Of a DNA stretch of 10,419 nt, positions 1-7,890 are shown one piece after another. Each line of letters opens with the position of its first letter. Within the stretch, counting starts at the first letter, position 1. The notes beneath the pieces were generated by a model. It worked only from the letters and a program-made list of their open reading frames with translations. It ran no database searches and was not told where the DNA came from. Origin of the DNA: Stephanodiscus triporus (lineage: Eukaryota > Bacillariophyta > Thalassiosirophyceae > Thalassiosirales > Thalassiosiraceae); NCBI GenBank assembly GCA_036939755.1, contig JALLAZ010002116.1, forward strand, positions 1 through 10,419, given 5' to 3'. Made by a program: the position numbers and the translations under genes.

Positions 1-42
1 TTATTTACACATAGCATTACAATTTCCATTCATCTCGCGCAA

Positions 43-756
43 TCAATCTGAATGCTGCTTCTCCTCCTTAGCCCGGCCAAACAAATGCCCATTAATGCTG
101 TACTTACCAGCCCCTTCTCCCAAGCTTCCCTCCTCCGGATTCCAGGGATGAAATTCTTTCCTCCTCACCAATTTGCTATTACCAGTCCCAACCATTGAGC
201 TCCTGTGATGAGCTCCTCCCTCATCTCCACTGCCCAAACCCTCCCCCTGACCCCCCAACACCGCGCCCCTACTGTCGGGATGTCCCAGGGATGCCACACC
301 CCACTTGCCCCTCCTTGATGCATCAGGCCTAACAGGCCTCTTCCTCATGGTGCCCGCAACGTCCGTGCGCTCCTGCGCATCATGTCTCCCAAATGCCGCG
401 TCCAAAACAACCACCCCTCCCTCGATTCCGACCCATGCATCATCCCATTTCTATTATTATTATTCATGAGAACATCGTACGCCTCCCTGACTTGGCAGAA
501 TTGACCAGACACCATGGCCGGATCGAGACTCGACACATCTGGGTGTAGCTCCCATGCCAGATGGCGGTATGCGTCCTTGATCTCCGTTGATGTCGCACCC
601 CATATCAATCAGAGTACAGTGAATGGATTGGACCACCTTGCTCGGTCGGCATCTGTGAAGTACATGCGGACGGCAGTGATGATGGTCGCACAGCAAAGGC
701 GTGGGGGGGGCGGCATCGACATTGACAATTGATGATGCTGTTGTTGTTTTCATCAT
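43..756 (-). pseudogene. J-domain (DnaJ/Hsp40-like) co-chaperone gene, broken
   Basis: A J domain is readable on the minus strand. It runs SNPFTVL, a TGA stop at 609-611, then GATSTEIKDAYRHLAWELHPD and REAYDVL. The HPD tripeptide that stimulates Hsp70 ATPase lies at 537-545, at the end of helix II as the family requires. I chose the ATG pair at 754-756 as start (MMKTTTASS), which could begin an organelle-targeting region; this is a guess. From that start the frame must shift at the C8 run (minus strand, about 703-710) to enter the J domain. It must shift back near 405-430 to reach a basic, glycine-rich tail that ends at 43. There are therefore three lesions: two compensating indels and one nonsense codon. 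No zinc-finger repeats are visible, so it would be a type III J protein. The family call is firm. Pseudogene status assumes the indels are not sequencing errors. Confidence 0.7.
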
Positions 757-1195
757 CGCGGCGGATCACCCTTGCAATTATCACGTTGTTTGTCAGCGTC
801 TCCTCTGATGTAAGTTTGAAGCTTCTTAACACCCACTAATGTCAGACATGATGGGTGACGGGGTTGCCTCCAACCAGCCCAAGTGCAGATCATGAAAAAC
901 CAAAACGCGCTCAAACAAACAACATATAAATAAACAAAAAACAGACGTTTGGGATACCCTCGGGACCAACCTCCAAAACGTCACTAAGGACGTGACGAAG
1001 TGGACAGTTGATGACGCGGGCACGACTAAGGACTTCCAAGGGTGCAACGAGGGAGAGCGCACAGTCGCGCACAAATTGCATGTCAACAATGTCGACAATG
1101 CGGCACGTAACTCCATTGTCAACCTCTCACCGGCCAACGTGAAGGAGTTCCACTACTCGTACGAGCACGCAATTGTCAACTACTATGCACCGTGG

Positions 1196-1207
1196 TGCAT
1201 ATGGTGC
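1196..1207 (+). other. Thioredoxin-type CIWC redox motif
   Basis: These four codons encode Cys-Ile-Trp-Cys inside YYAPWCIWCQHLAPNWEKF. This is the dithiol active site of the PDI remnant. The surrounding APWC and the downstream cis-proline region match the thioredoxin fold, so the catalytic motif itself survived the decay of the gene. Confidence 0.85.
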
Positions 1208-1283
1208 CAGCATCTCGCTCCCAACTGGGAGAAATTTGATGCTGAGGTTGTGAGATTGGGCTGGTCAGGTGCCAACGCGGGCA

Positions 1284-1567
1284 GCAAGGGGAGGGTGTGT
1301 TAACTTGTACTCCGGCGGGAGAGGCTGTTTCCAATACTAAGGCTTGCCGAAGCCTGCTGGACGTGCCCCCCCCGCCTAGGAACTTGAATACTAGAATGAA
1401 AGCTAAACTACGGATCACACATCATAACCTGTTGTCTTGCACCCACCAAACATCCTCTCCCAAAGAAAGCAGAAGGCAGCCAGGGCGCCTCCTCTGCATC
1501 CCTGTTATCACACGTTGGTGTTAGAACCGAGAAAATTGGGTTGTCACTCGTCTGCAAGGGGAGGGTG
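1284..1567. repeat. 14-bp direct repeat flanking about 256 bp inside the PDI gene
   Basis: GCAAGGGGAGGGTG occurs exactly at 1284-1297 and again at 1554-1567. The bases between them interrupt the thioredoxin domain: the first frame meets TAA at 1301-1303, and the domain resumes after about 1612. The insert begins TGTTAACTTG and contains a perfect 6-bp hairpin (AGGCTT at 1340-1345 with AAGCCT at 1350-1355). An exact 14-bp repeat at both edges looks like a target-site duplication, as left by LINE/SINE-type insertion or by an introner-like intron gain. A normal intron is also possible: GT at 1297-1298 with AG just before GGTGAGG near 1610 would keep the frame. The repeat is G-rich, so chance or slippage cannot be excluded. 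Confidence 0.5.
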
Positions 1568-2588
1568 GAGGGGGAGGAGGAGGGGGGGGGGAGAAGAGGA
1601 GGAGGAAGAGGGTGAGGCTTGGCATCAGGAGGGTGGACTGCGTCGAGCACAGGCAGACATGCATTGATGAGCACTTGATGGTGTTCCCGACAATACAATG
1701 GTACAGGGATGGATCAGCTGTCATGCCAGACTACGGCGGGGACAGGACCATTGAGGCCCTCATGGAGTATGGGGAAGCGCCGTGCCCTTCGGCAATGATG
1801 ATGATGAGGAATATAACTTCAATGGCGTTGGGAATTTTGAGGGGCATCATCCGGGGTGCATGGTTTATGGCCACCTGATGATCAATCACGTGCCGGAGAA
1901 TTTGCATGTGGAGGCGAGGTTGGTCAACCACGAGATTAAATTGGCCATGACGAATCTAACTCATCGAGTGAATCACCTGTCATTTGGATGACCAGACAGT
2001 GGTCCAGAGGGGCTACTATGCTTGGGTGGGCTTTGTTTTGGATTGCGATACGAGAGATTTTCAAATGCAATACCGGAGTATTACAAATGCACTGACCCAA
2101 TGAAGAGCAAGTTCTTCCCAACTTACCACCCCCATGAGGCTTATCATCATTATTTGAAAGTGATACGCACGAGCCTCGATGACCTCTCCTCGCAGAAGGG
2201 CACCACAATTTATCAGGTTTTGCAGGAGAGTCAACTGATACTGTACAACGTGCAATCAATACCCGAGATCAAATTCCTCTGGGATATAAGTCCCATAAGC
2301 GTAAGCCTGTTGAGGACAGTATGACCGTGGTACGATTATGCAACGAATCTCCTCACCATCATTGGTGGGACGTACACGTCTTTGGGTTTGATCAACGCAA
2401 CGATAACAAGAATATTCAAGCCGAAAAGGCTGTGACGAAAAAAATTGCATCGACACTTTCCAAGGAGAGGCAAAATAATGACCGCACGGGGCAGACTTTT
2501 TTAACTGAAGGATGGGATACGATACGATACACAGCATTGTTGTGAGAGATTAAGCAGATGTTGTATTTTATGCGAACGTGACCTTTGA

Positions 2589-3197
2589 CCTATTTCCAAC
2601 ACCTACATTGAGCGGGACAATTACAACAAGATATTTGGTGATTTGGCACAGCTCATGGTTGATGGGAGTCTGGAACGGGTGGCAGTGATGCACTTCGACC
2701 TGCCGTTGCTGTTGGGAGATACGCCGAATCGTCCAAATCAGGTGTTGAACACAAAATTGCGCCTGTATTCCATGGCATCCCAGAGCAGTTAGGCATCACA
2801 ATGGAGGTGTTGAATTCGGCTTTGTGCTATTATGAAATCACCGTCGGCCGTCAAAAGGAACAAGAAGGAGGAGAAGGAGTGCATGAAGCTCAACAAGTTG
2901 TTGTCCAGGAGGGAGGGGGTGATGTGAACAAGATCAAGGACGTGACAACGGGGAATTTTGTCGGGAAGAGGAAGCGGACAGGCAAGGGCTAGGGGGGAGA
3001 GGAGAAGGAGAAGGAGGAGGGGACAACAATGACAAGGAGGAGGAGGAGGGGCAGGAGGAGGTAGGGGGGGTGCCACAAACTCAATGGCGGGGATTGTCTT
3101 GGTGGGGGCAGAAGTCAATGAGGCCATGGACGATGACATTGCTGTTGACGAAGACAAAGATGGCAATGGAGGGGGGGAGGAGGAGAAAGACAACTAA
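2589..3197 (+). pseudogene. Unrecognised frameshifted coding remnant with charged tail
   Basis: Between TGA at 2586-2588 and base 2770 one frame reads as ordinary protein (NTYIERDNYNKIFGDLAQLM, then VAVMHFDLPLLLGDTPNR). After RLYS the sense continues in another frame from 2771 (HGIPEQLGITMEVLNSALCY). The next part is rich in Lys and Glu, and the best frame is unclear. Near 3072 the original frame returns (ATNSMAGIVLVGAEVNEAMD) and ends with an acidic stretch at TAA 3195-3197. I do not recognise the family. The 2985-3080 part is an almost pure G/A tract on the plus strand and may have expanded by slippage. It lies 150 bases downstream of the PDI-ERV remnant on the same strand, but nothing ties the two together. 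It could be two unrelated fragments. Confidence 0.4.
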
Positions 3198-3329
3198 GGA
3201 ACTAAAGACGATGATAACGATTGATGGAGAATGAGAGTTGGAAGGGGTGGGGGTTTGGGATGAGAATCCACGGATATCGTAGGTGGTAATCAGACTAGCT
3301 GCTGGTTGCATTAATTCATATTATGCTCA

Positions 3330-3780
3330 CATGTGTAAAACAACTCATGTGGCCGAAGCGATGCCCCTCCGTTAGTAATAAGTGACGGTCCGACCTCTCA
3401 AGAGAGGCCATGTAGGGTAAAGCCAGTGCGGTGGCAGATAAAATATGCCTAACCACTGAGCCAAGGACTTTTGACTCATGGTTATTAGTGATAGCTAACC
3501 TTATCTACTCTTTAGTTAGGGTACGCCTACGTACCTACTTACTACCTAGTATGTACCCTACTATTTACGTAGAGGGTATATCCTCGGTCTGTCCGACCTC
3601 TCTCGGCACCAAGCAATAAGTACATACATATGGCTAAGGGCTAAGACTGTCCCCTACGGCGGACTGTCTGAGCCCACGCTCGTGAGAGGATGTAATTGGC
3701 GCCAAACATACTCTAAAATATGTTTTAGAGAGTAAATACCTCGTGAGAGGATGTAATTAGCGCCAAAATTTACCCACGAA
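3330..3780. repeat. Gene-free repeat-rich segment, possible mobile-element debris
   Basis: No credible coding frame is present. The segment holds several short repeats. There is a 14-bp palindrome CCTCTCAAGAGAGG at 3394-3407. GTCCGACCTCTC is repeated at 3388-3399 and 3591-3602. An 8-bp inverted pair TAGGGTAC / GTACCCTA lies at 3517-3524 and 3553-3560. At the right end is the 28-bp direct repeat described separately. On the minus strand, TGGCTCAGTGG (3453-3463) resembles an RNA polymerase III A box, and GGTCGGACC (3387-3395) resembles a weak B box about 57 nt downstream. A tRNA-derived SINE would explain this, but no cloverleaf or A-rich tail is visible. The element type is undecided. Confidence 0.4.
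3679..3767. repeat. Pair of 28-bp direct repeats with a hairpin between them
   Basis: A 28-bp unit starting CTCGTGAGAGGATGTAATT and ending GCGCCAAA occurs at 3679-3706 and 3740-3767, with one difference (G or A at unit position 20). The 33-bp spacer contains an inverted repeat with 8-bp arms, CTCTAAAA (3711-3718) and TTTTAGAG (3723-3730), and a 4-nt loop TATG. The period is 61 bp. This could be the end structure of a non-autonomous element, or a remnant of a tandem satellite. Confidence 0.7.
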
Positions 3781-3987
3781 ACACAACATTTGTATTGTAT
3801 GAACATGTGGTAGAAGATATTATCCTACCTACAGACATAAACATAACTAATGCCAACATGGAAATTTTACACACTGAGCAAAGAATAGTGCTCCATATCA
3901 TAGAGTGTGTCATACATAGAGCATGCTGAAAAATTGATCTGGGAAAGCGACAGAGCAAACTGACGATGGAGGAAGTAAAAACAAACG

Positions 3988-4416
3988 ATGGCAAGAACCA
4001 AATAAACTGCACGTAAATTGACTGGAGGAAAAGCATCTTGTAAGAACCTAGCCACAAAGGTGGCACGTGTTGCAGCTGGCATCAAGAAGCCCCATCGCTA
4101 TCGTCCTGGAACTGTAGCACTAGGCCATGTCCAAAAATACCAGAAGAGTACAGATCTGTTGATCAAGAAGTTGCCATTCCAGCATCTTGTTAGAGAAATA
4201 TGTCAAACATTTAAAAGTGATTTACGCTTCCTCCATAGCACAGCCATGCTTGCCCTACAGGAGGCAGCGGAGGCATACCTTGTTGGGATATCCGAAGACA
4301 CAAATTTTTGTGCCATTCATGCAAAACGTGTGACAATCACACCCAAGAAAATGCAGCTTGCAAGACGCATCCAAAAAATCGCAGATGAACCAGACCATCC
4401 AGGCAATCGTCTTTGA
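3988..4416 (+). pseudogene. Divergent histone H3 variant with TAA at the Gln5 codon
   Basis: From ATG 3988 the frame reads ARTK, TAA (4003-4005), [10 protein letters not shown]. It then stays open to TGA at 4414-4416, 142 codons in all. The H3 fold is unmistakable: [53 protein letters not shown]. In canonical numbering the tail keeps Lys4, 9, 14, 18 and 23 but has Ser10 to Leu and Lys27 to Val, and lacks about four residues before Lys36. Loop 1 carries one extra residue ([11 protein letters not shown]), a trait of CENP-A-type histones. Asp123, which pairs with His113 at the H3-H3 interface, is Lys. The C-terminus is about nine residues longer than in H3. There is no intron. Either this is a decaying intronless copy or a variant translated by another route. 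The intact fold after the stop argues that decay is recent. No histone 3' stem-loop is seen. Confidence 0.75.
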
Positions 4417-4771
4417 CCGCCAATACCTAAATACACGATTTGATCTGATGTAGAGTTGAGAGGGCAGGGTACTGTTTATCCATGGCGACTAGTGAGCTAT
4501 TTAGTTTGTTGTTTGTTGGTTTGGTAATGGGCATTTGGGATAGTTATGGGGATGTTTGAAGTCTCTTCATTGATGGTCTATTGTCCTGAGCAAAGGCAGA
4601 GTATCAGGGCGTTGACGTTATCATCTGCACTATTGGCACTGTGCATCAGTGGATAAAAACCTTAGATACGGAGCTATGGTTGGTACTGAACTAATAATGG
4701 GTATGAATGTTGTGTATTAATAGTAATTACTCCACATAACAAAATACGTCCCTACAATACACAATACACTA
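4417..4771. other. Intergenic segment between the H3 copy and the next gene
   Basis: No gene is visible. The left half is T/G-rich. At the right end AAATACRTCCCTAC occurs twice (4742-4755 and 4787-4800, one mismatch, 45 bp apart), the second copy inside the 3' end of the next gene. It would contain the 3' ends of the convergent H3 (plus) and unknown (minus) transcripts. I see no clear AATAAA site. Confidence 0.4.
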
Positions 4772-5845
4772 TTAATTAGAATAATCAAATACATCCCTAC
4801 GCCAACTTATGTCTTCATCGTCATCATTGGATGATCCACAATCAGCATTCCAATCGCCATAAACGAAGCGGAAGTCTGGTTGTAAATTATCAGGAGCAAG
4901 GTAGTTGATCTCAGTTTCCATACAATCCAGGAAACTTTTGTGCATGGGCAGACTTCTATACCGCGAATCAAATTTGTCAATGTTAATGGGTAGCATTTTG
5001 CCATCAGCAAAGATGATATTGCATCCGAGTAGTGGTTCTCGAATCTTGCAGTTGTTTGGGATAGTACAAATCTCATATAAGTCGGCCTTCCTGAGGATTT
5101 GGCATTGGAATATAAACCTCCCACCGCCAATGGGCATGTATGCTGTATGATACTTCTCCCTGTATTTGACTGCCATGGGGCCCCAGGTCATTTTTTCACC
5201 GAAGAAGTTCTCAAAAAGGATTTTGGTATCTTTGGCTCTCTGCTGCTTCTTCTTCCGATCAATCTTCTTCTGTTTTTCCCTCTCCATCTCAGCAATATGC
5301 CTGTCCATGGCACGTTCAGCAAAAGCTTTATCTGTCCGCAGTCAATAGTTATACTCATCACAATATTACTTCATTAAAACCCTCCTTTCAGATCTCTCGT
5401 GCTCCCATATCTCTTTCATGAATGCACTCATTTTAGTGGTCTGTGGACAAGAACGGATTACACCTTCTTCTTTTTTGAAATGCTTATTGCGGCTCAAATT
5501 GCGCAAATCGGTGGTAACAAGGCTAGAGAAGGGAAGATCATTTTCTGATTGGGAGGCTTTTTCACATTTGATAGCTCTCAACTGATTCAGTAGCTCATCG
5601 AAGATGTACATATCACTACTGGAGTATAATGCACCAAATATGTGACGGTCATCATGCACTTCATCGGCACAACGGTCTGGAGTGTAAAAAGACCAGCCTT
5701 CCAGTGAAGTCATTCGTTCAAAATGTTCTTGCATCCGAGAGGACCTGAACTCTTGACTTATGGGCAGACCAAAAGTAACTATCAAATGCAACTGGTGGAG
5801 GGGTAAGGCATCATCGGAAGGTAGCCACTCTTTTAAGAAGGACAT
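4772..5845 (-). pseudogene. Unknown 357-codon gene with two in-frame stops
   Basis: One continuous minus-strand frame runs from ATG at 5843-5845 (context ACACCATGTCC) to TAA at 4772-4774. Only TAA at 5366-5368 and TGA at 5342-5344 interrupt it. Protein-like sequence lies before (SLEGWSFYTPDRCADEVHDD, MYIFDELLNQLRAIKCEKA), between (YCDEYNY) and after the stops (LRTDKAFAERAMDRHIAEME). Reading Gln and Arg there (CAA and CGA, one transition each) gives an unbroken protein. The middle is a basic, probably helical stretch (EREKQKKIDRKKKQQRAKDT). The C-terminal half is mixed in character (YMPIGGGRFIFQCQILRKAD, GCNIIFADGKMLPINIDKF) and ends in an acidic patch. No signal peptide or membrane segment is seen, and I do not recognise the family. 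An intron over the stops was tested and fails on phase. Confidence 0.55.
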
Positions 5846-6268
5846 GGTGTTACTCTTCAACTTCAACGGCAATAATACGGATATTGTTCATTGAAGAATG
5901 AAACCGATACCAAAGGGTATTGGATATTATATTGCAATAATATATTGTATTGTGATACTGTCTAAGTTTTGTTGGTGACCACCCCTAACAATAAGACAAT
6001 CTCAAATCTCAAACGTATGTGCACATAAAGGATAAAACCTACGGTACAATGGAATACATATCTAAGAGGGAAACTGCAATTAGCCTCTTTTGAATATGAT
6101 GGTACATGAATAGAAGTGAGTATAAAATGATGAGCCAACAGAAATATGCTCCCAAACAGACAAATTAAATTTACTGTACAGTCATTAAGCTTACGTTTGG
6201 CAATTTACGCTGCTATTTAAACGAGCAAAAAAAATGAAGAAATCTATGGTCACACATAGACATTAAAT
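5846..6268. other. AT-rich intergenic segment upstream of the unknown minus-strand gene
   Basis: No coding frame of note is present. The part at 5920-5960 is very AT-rich and contains the 10-bp palindrome TATTGCAATA. It lies where a promoter of the minus-strand gene would be, but no convincing TATA box or initiator can be singled out. Confidence 0.35.
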
Positions 6269-6534
6269 CTATCCAGTAGCTACTATGGCTTCAACGAATG
6301 ATATTTGGGCTTTGATGAGGGCAGGCAGAGCAATCACAATGATTTTATCATCATCGTCGGCGTGGTCCTTGAGCATTTTTTGTCACTCACGGACACCACG
6401 GGGTTAAAGTTTATCCTAGCCAACACTACGGCATCGCATCCCGTAACGTCAAGAAAAATACCAATTCCGTTGTTGAGGGAATGATATTCTTGGATCAAGG
6501 GAGGGGAGAGAAGGGGGGGAAAGGTCATGGACAA
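6269..6534 (-). pseudogene. Short degraded coding stretch, unrecognised
   Basis: On the minus strand, LNNGIGIFLDVTGCDAVVLA followed by RINFNPVVSVSDK is readable down to an A6 run at about 6376-6381. There the sense switches frame and continues as MLKDHADDDDKIIVIALPAL and IKAQISFVEAIVATG to TAG at 6269-6271. The switch at a homopolymer suggests a one-base indel. The product is unknown, and the fragment is too short to place. The plus strand also has an open stretch here (DFIIIVGVVLEHFLSLTDTT), so the coding strand is not certain. Confidence 0.3.
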
Positions 6535-6692
6535 AATTGCTCCCCCCTGTCAGTCTGTTGTTGGTCTCTTTTTTTTGTGGTTGTTTGCGCAAGACTTTTT
6601 TTCGTAGTTTCACGTTCCCACCAGAGCAAAACCTATTTGGTGGGAGAGGACCCACTGGACCCCCTACTACAGTTCACAGCATGGATCCCATG

Positions 6693-6803
6693 AAGAAGGA
6701 GAAGAAGGAGAAGAAGGAGAAGAAGGAGAAGAAGGAGAAGAAGGAGGAGAAGGAGAAGAAGGAGAAGAAGGAGGAGAAGGAGAAGAAGGAGAAGAAGGAG
6801 AAA
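6693..6803. repeat. GAAGAAGGA-type microsatellite
   Basis: About twelve imperfect copies of a 9-bp unit (GAAGAAGGA, sometimes with an extra GGA triplet) form a pure purine tract on the plus strand. All units are multiples of three, so a plus frame reads as alternating Lys and Glu (KKEKKEKKE). That frame has an ATG just upstream (6681), but no recognisable domain flanks it. I treat this as a repeat and not as a gene. Confidence 0.8.
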
Positions 6804-6984
6804 GTTTTTTCAACAAGAATATGAGTATTCAGGAGGATATCATTCTTGAGACCTATTCTTCCTTCAATATTATCCTAGTCAACTTCTCATTTTCCAGACA
6901 CATTGTCCAGCCAAGAGAATGAAAAATCAGGGAATTTTTGTTTGGGAACATTTTTTCTTGGGGGTATTGTTGGAATTGTTCATA

Positions 6985-7709
6985 ATGTCTGCTGCATTGG
7001 CTGAAAAGGAATTTGCAGAATTCGTTATTGATGACATGGCCCTTCCCCCCAACCTGCACAAGAATACGGCCAACTTTGGTTAGTAGGTGCTCTACTACTA
7101 CTTGGAAATGTTCAATAAAATCATGCCAAATCCCAAGCAAAACAAGAACTGCTGCTACAACTCCTGAGGCTATAGGCTGCTACAAGATTTTGGTCCTGCA
7201 TCCAGAGGAGTGCAAATTTACAATCTTAGGACCCAAGAACAGATAGAATATTTTTTAGTGAGAAATGTCACAATTGTGAATAGTTATGCAATAACTTGTC
7301 AGGGGGTGTCTATGGAAATACAGTACAGGGAACAATAGAGGAAACAACTACAGTCATGGCAGATGACCATTTGCCAAATCTTGCCAGCTTCTTAATCCAG
7401 AAGACATTTAACTTGGCAAGTCGGGTCAGCAAACACAAATATTGGAGTTGGCATTGGGGGGAAACACCAGAATAAGAGAATTTTGGAAAATTGATTGCAC
7501 CAGTTCACATCAGTGGCTGGTACAAAATCAGTCGGTGGAATGGACAAAGAATACGAAATCTCTCTGTTATAGCGTTGGTGTCAAGGGGATTAGGTTTGTC
7601 CAAATTTCATTGGGCTTGCTTGATCCTTGATTGCTTTCCCTACTTTCTTCCTCGGGATATTTCTGCTGCGCAAAAGAGTGGTGGTGCATGTGTACAGAGT
7701 GGAGAATGA
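6985..7709 (+). pseudogene. Unrecognised degraded coding stretch with several in-frame stops
   Basis: From ATG 6985 one frame reads MSAALAEKEFAEFVIDDMAL, then PPNLHKNTANFG, two TAG codons (7081-7086), VLYYYLEMFNKIMPNPKQNK, TGA (7165-7167), and GYRLLQDFGPASRGVQIYNL on to TAG at 7336-7338. Near 7300 the sense appears to move to a second frame (GGVYGNTVQGTIEETTTVMA). That frame continues through TAA at 7473-7475 (between WHWGETPE and ENFGKLIAPVHISGW) to a stop at 7707-7709. I do not recognise the product. The stops are again codons one transition away from Gln or Trp/Arg. Codon-like composition and length are the only support, and two independent fragments, or none, are possible. Confidence 0.3.
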
Positions 7710-7738
7710 ATTTTGTTTTGTTGAGTTTGACTTTATGA

Positions 7739-7744
7739 TTTATT
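7739..7744 (-). terminator. Candidate AATAAA polyadenylation signal
   Basis: TTTATT on the plus strand is AATAAA on the minus strand, about 150 nt after the TAA of the GC-rich spliced gene. Position and orientation fit a 3' end signal, but a hexamer in AT-rich DNA is weak evidence. Confidence 0.35.
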
Positions 7745-7890
7745 CTAACTCTGAGCCTAGCCCTCTGAAAGTCACCAATGTCCTTCGACTTCGAATCTCC
7801 GCTCTCCTCGTCGATATCATAAGGAGACGCGATGGTAAAATAAGTATGAGCGGTCTGTACGCTGCCCATGTGGTACGGCGTGTTGTTGCT

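Larger units (their letters stand above)
945..2435 (+). pseudogene. PDI-ERV/ERGIC fusion (PDI-C / PDIL5-4 type), 5'-truncated and broken
   Basis: Segments occur in family order. First is the end of the N-terminal ERV-like part (DVWDTLGTNLQNVTK). A thioredoxin domain follows with active site YAPWCIWCQ (cysteines at 1196-1198 and 1205-1207), then, after an interruption, RRVDCVEHRQTC and the cis-proline region VFPTIQWY (Pro at 1687-1689). The ERV domain follows (HPGCMVYGH, HVPENLHVEA, LTHRVNHLSFG, HEAYHHYLKV). The gene ends with a C-terminal membrane segment (LLTIIGGTYTSLGLINAT) and the tail FKPKRL before TGA at 2433-2435. Relatives cycle between ER and Golgi and oxidise or isomerise disulfides. 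Lesions: the N-terminal membrane segment is missing, the thioredoxin domain is split near 1298-1611, the frame shifts near 1770-1785, and TGA codons fall in frame at 1989-1991 (after HLSFG) and 2322-2324 (before PWYDY). The identity is robust. The start is not defined; AAACAG at 939-944 could be a splice acceptor. Confidence 0.8.

Noticed and set aside
3696..3705. TTGGCGCCAA as a retroelement primer-binding site
   Set aside because: Only seven bases resemble a tRNA-Lys-type site. No LTR edge precedes it, the motif is part of a direct repeat, and no polymerase or integrase remnant is nearby.
5332..5369. A 38-nt intron (GTAATATT to ACAG, minus strand) removing the two stops of the unknown gene
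   Set aside because: Its length is not a multiple of three, and splicing creates AAA-TAA at once. The sequence on both sides is already in the same frame without splicing.
6537..6824. Lys/Glu repeat protein on the plus strand
   Set aside because: It is the translation of a microsatellite with only a short unrecognised lead-in; the repeat alone keeps the frame open.
609..7475. A reassigned nuclear genetic code (TAA/TAG = Gln, TGA = Trp or Arg)
   Set aside because: TGA ends the H3 and PDI frames and TAA ends two others. Normal CAA and CAG are abundant, the remnants also carry indels, and the GC-rich gene has no internal stops. Decay by transitions is simpler.
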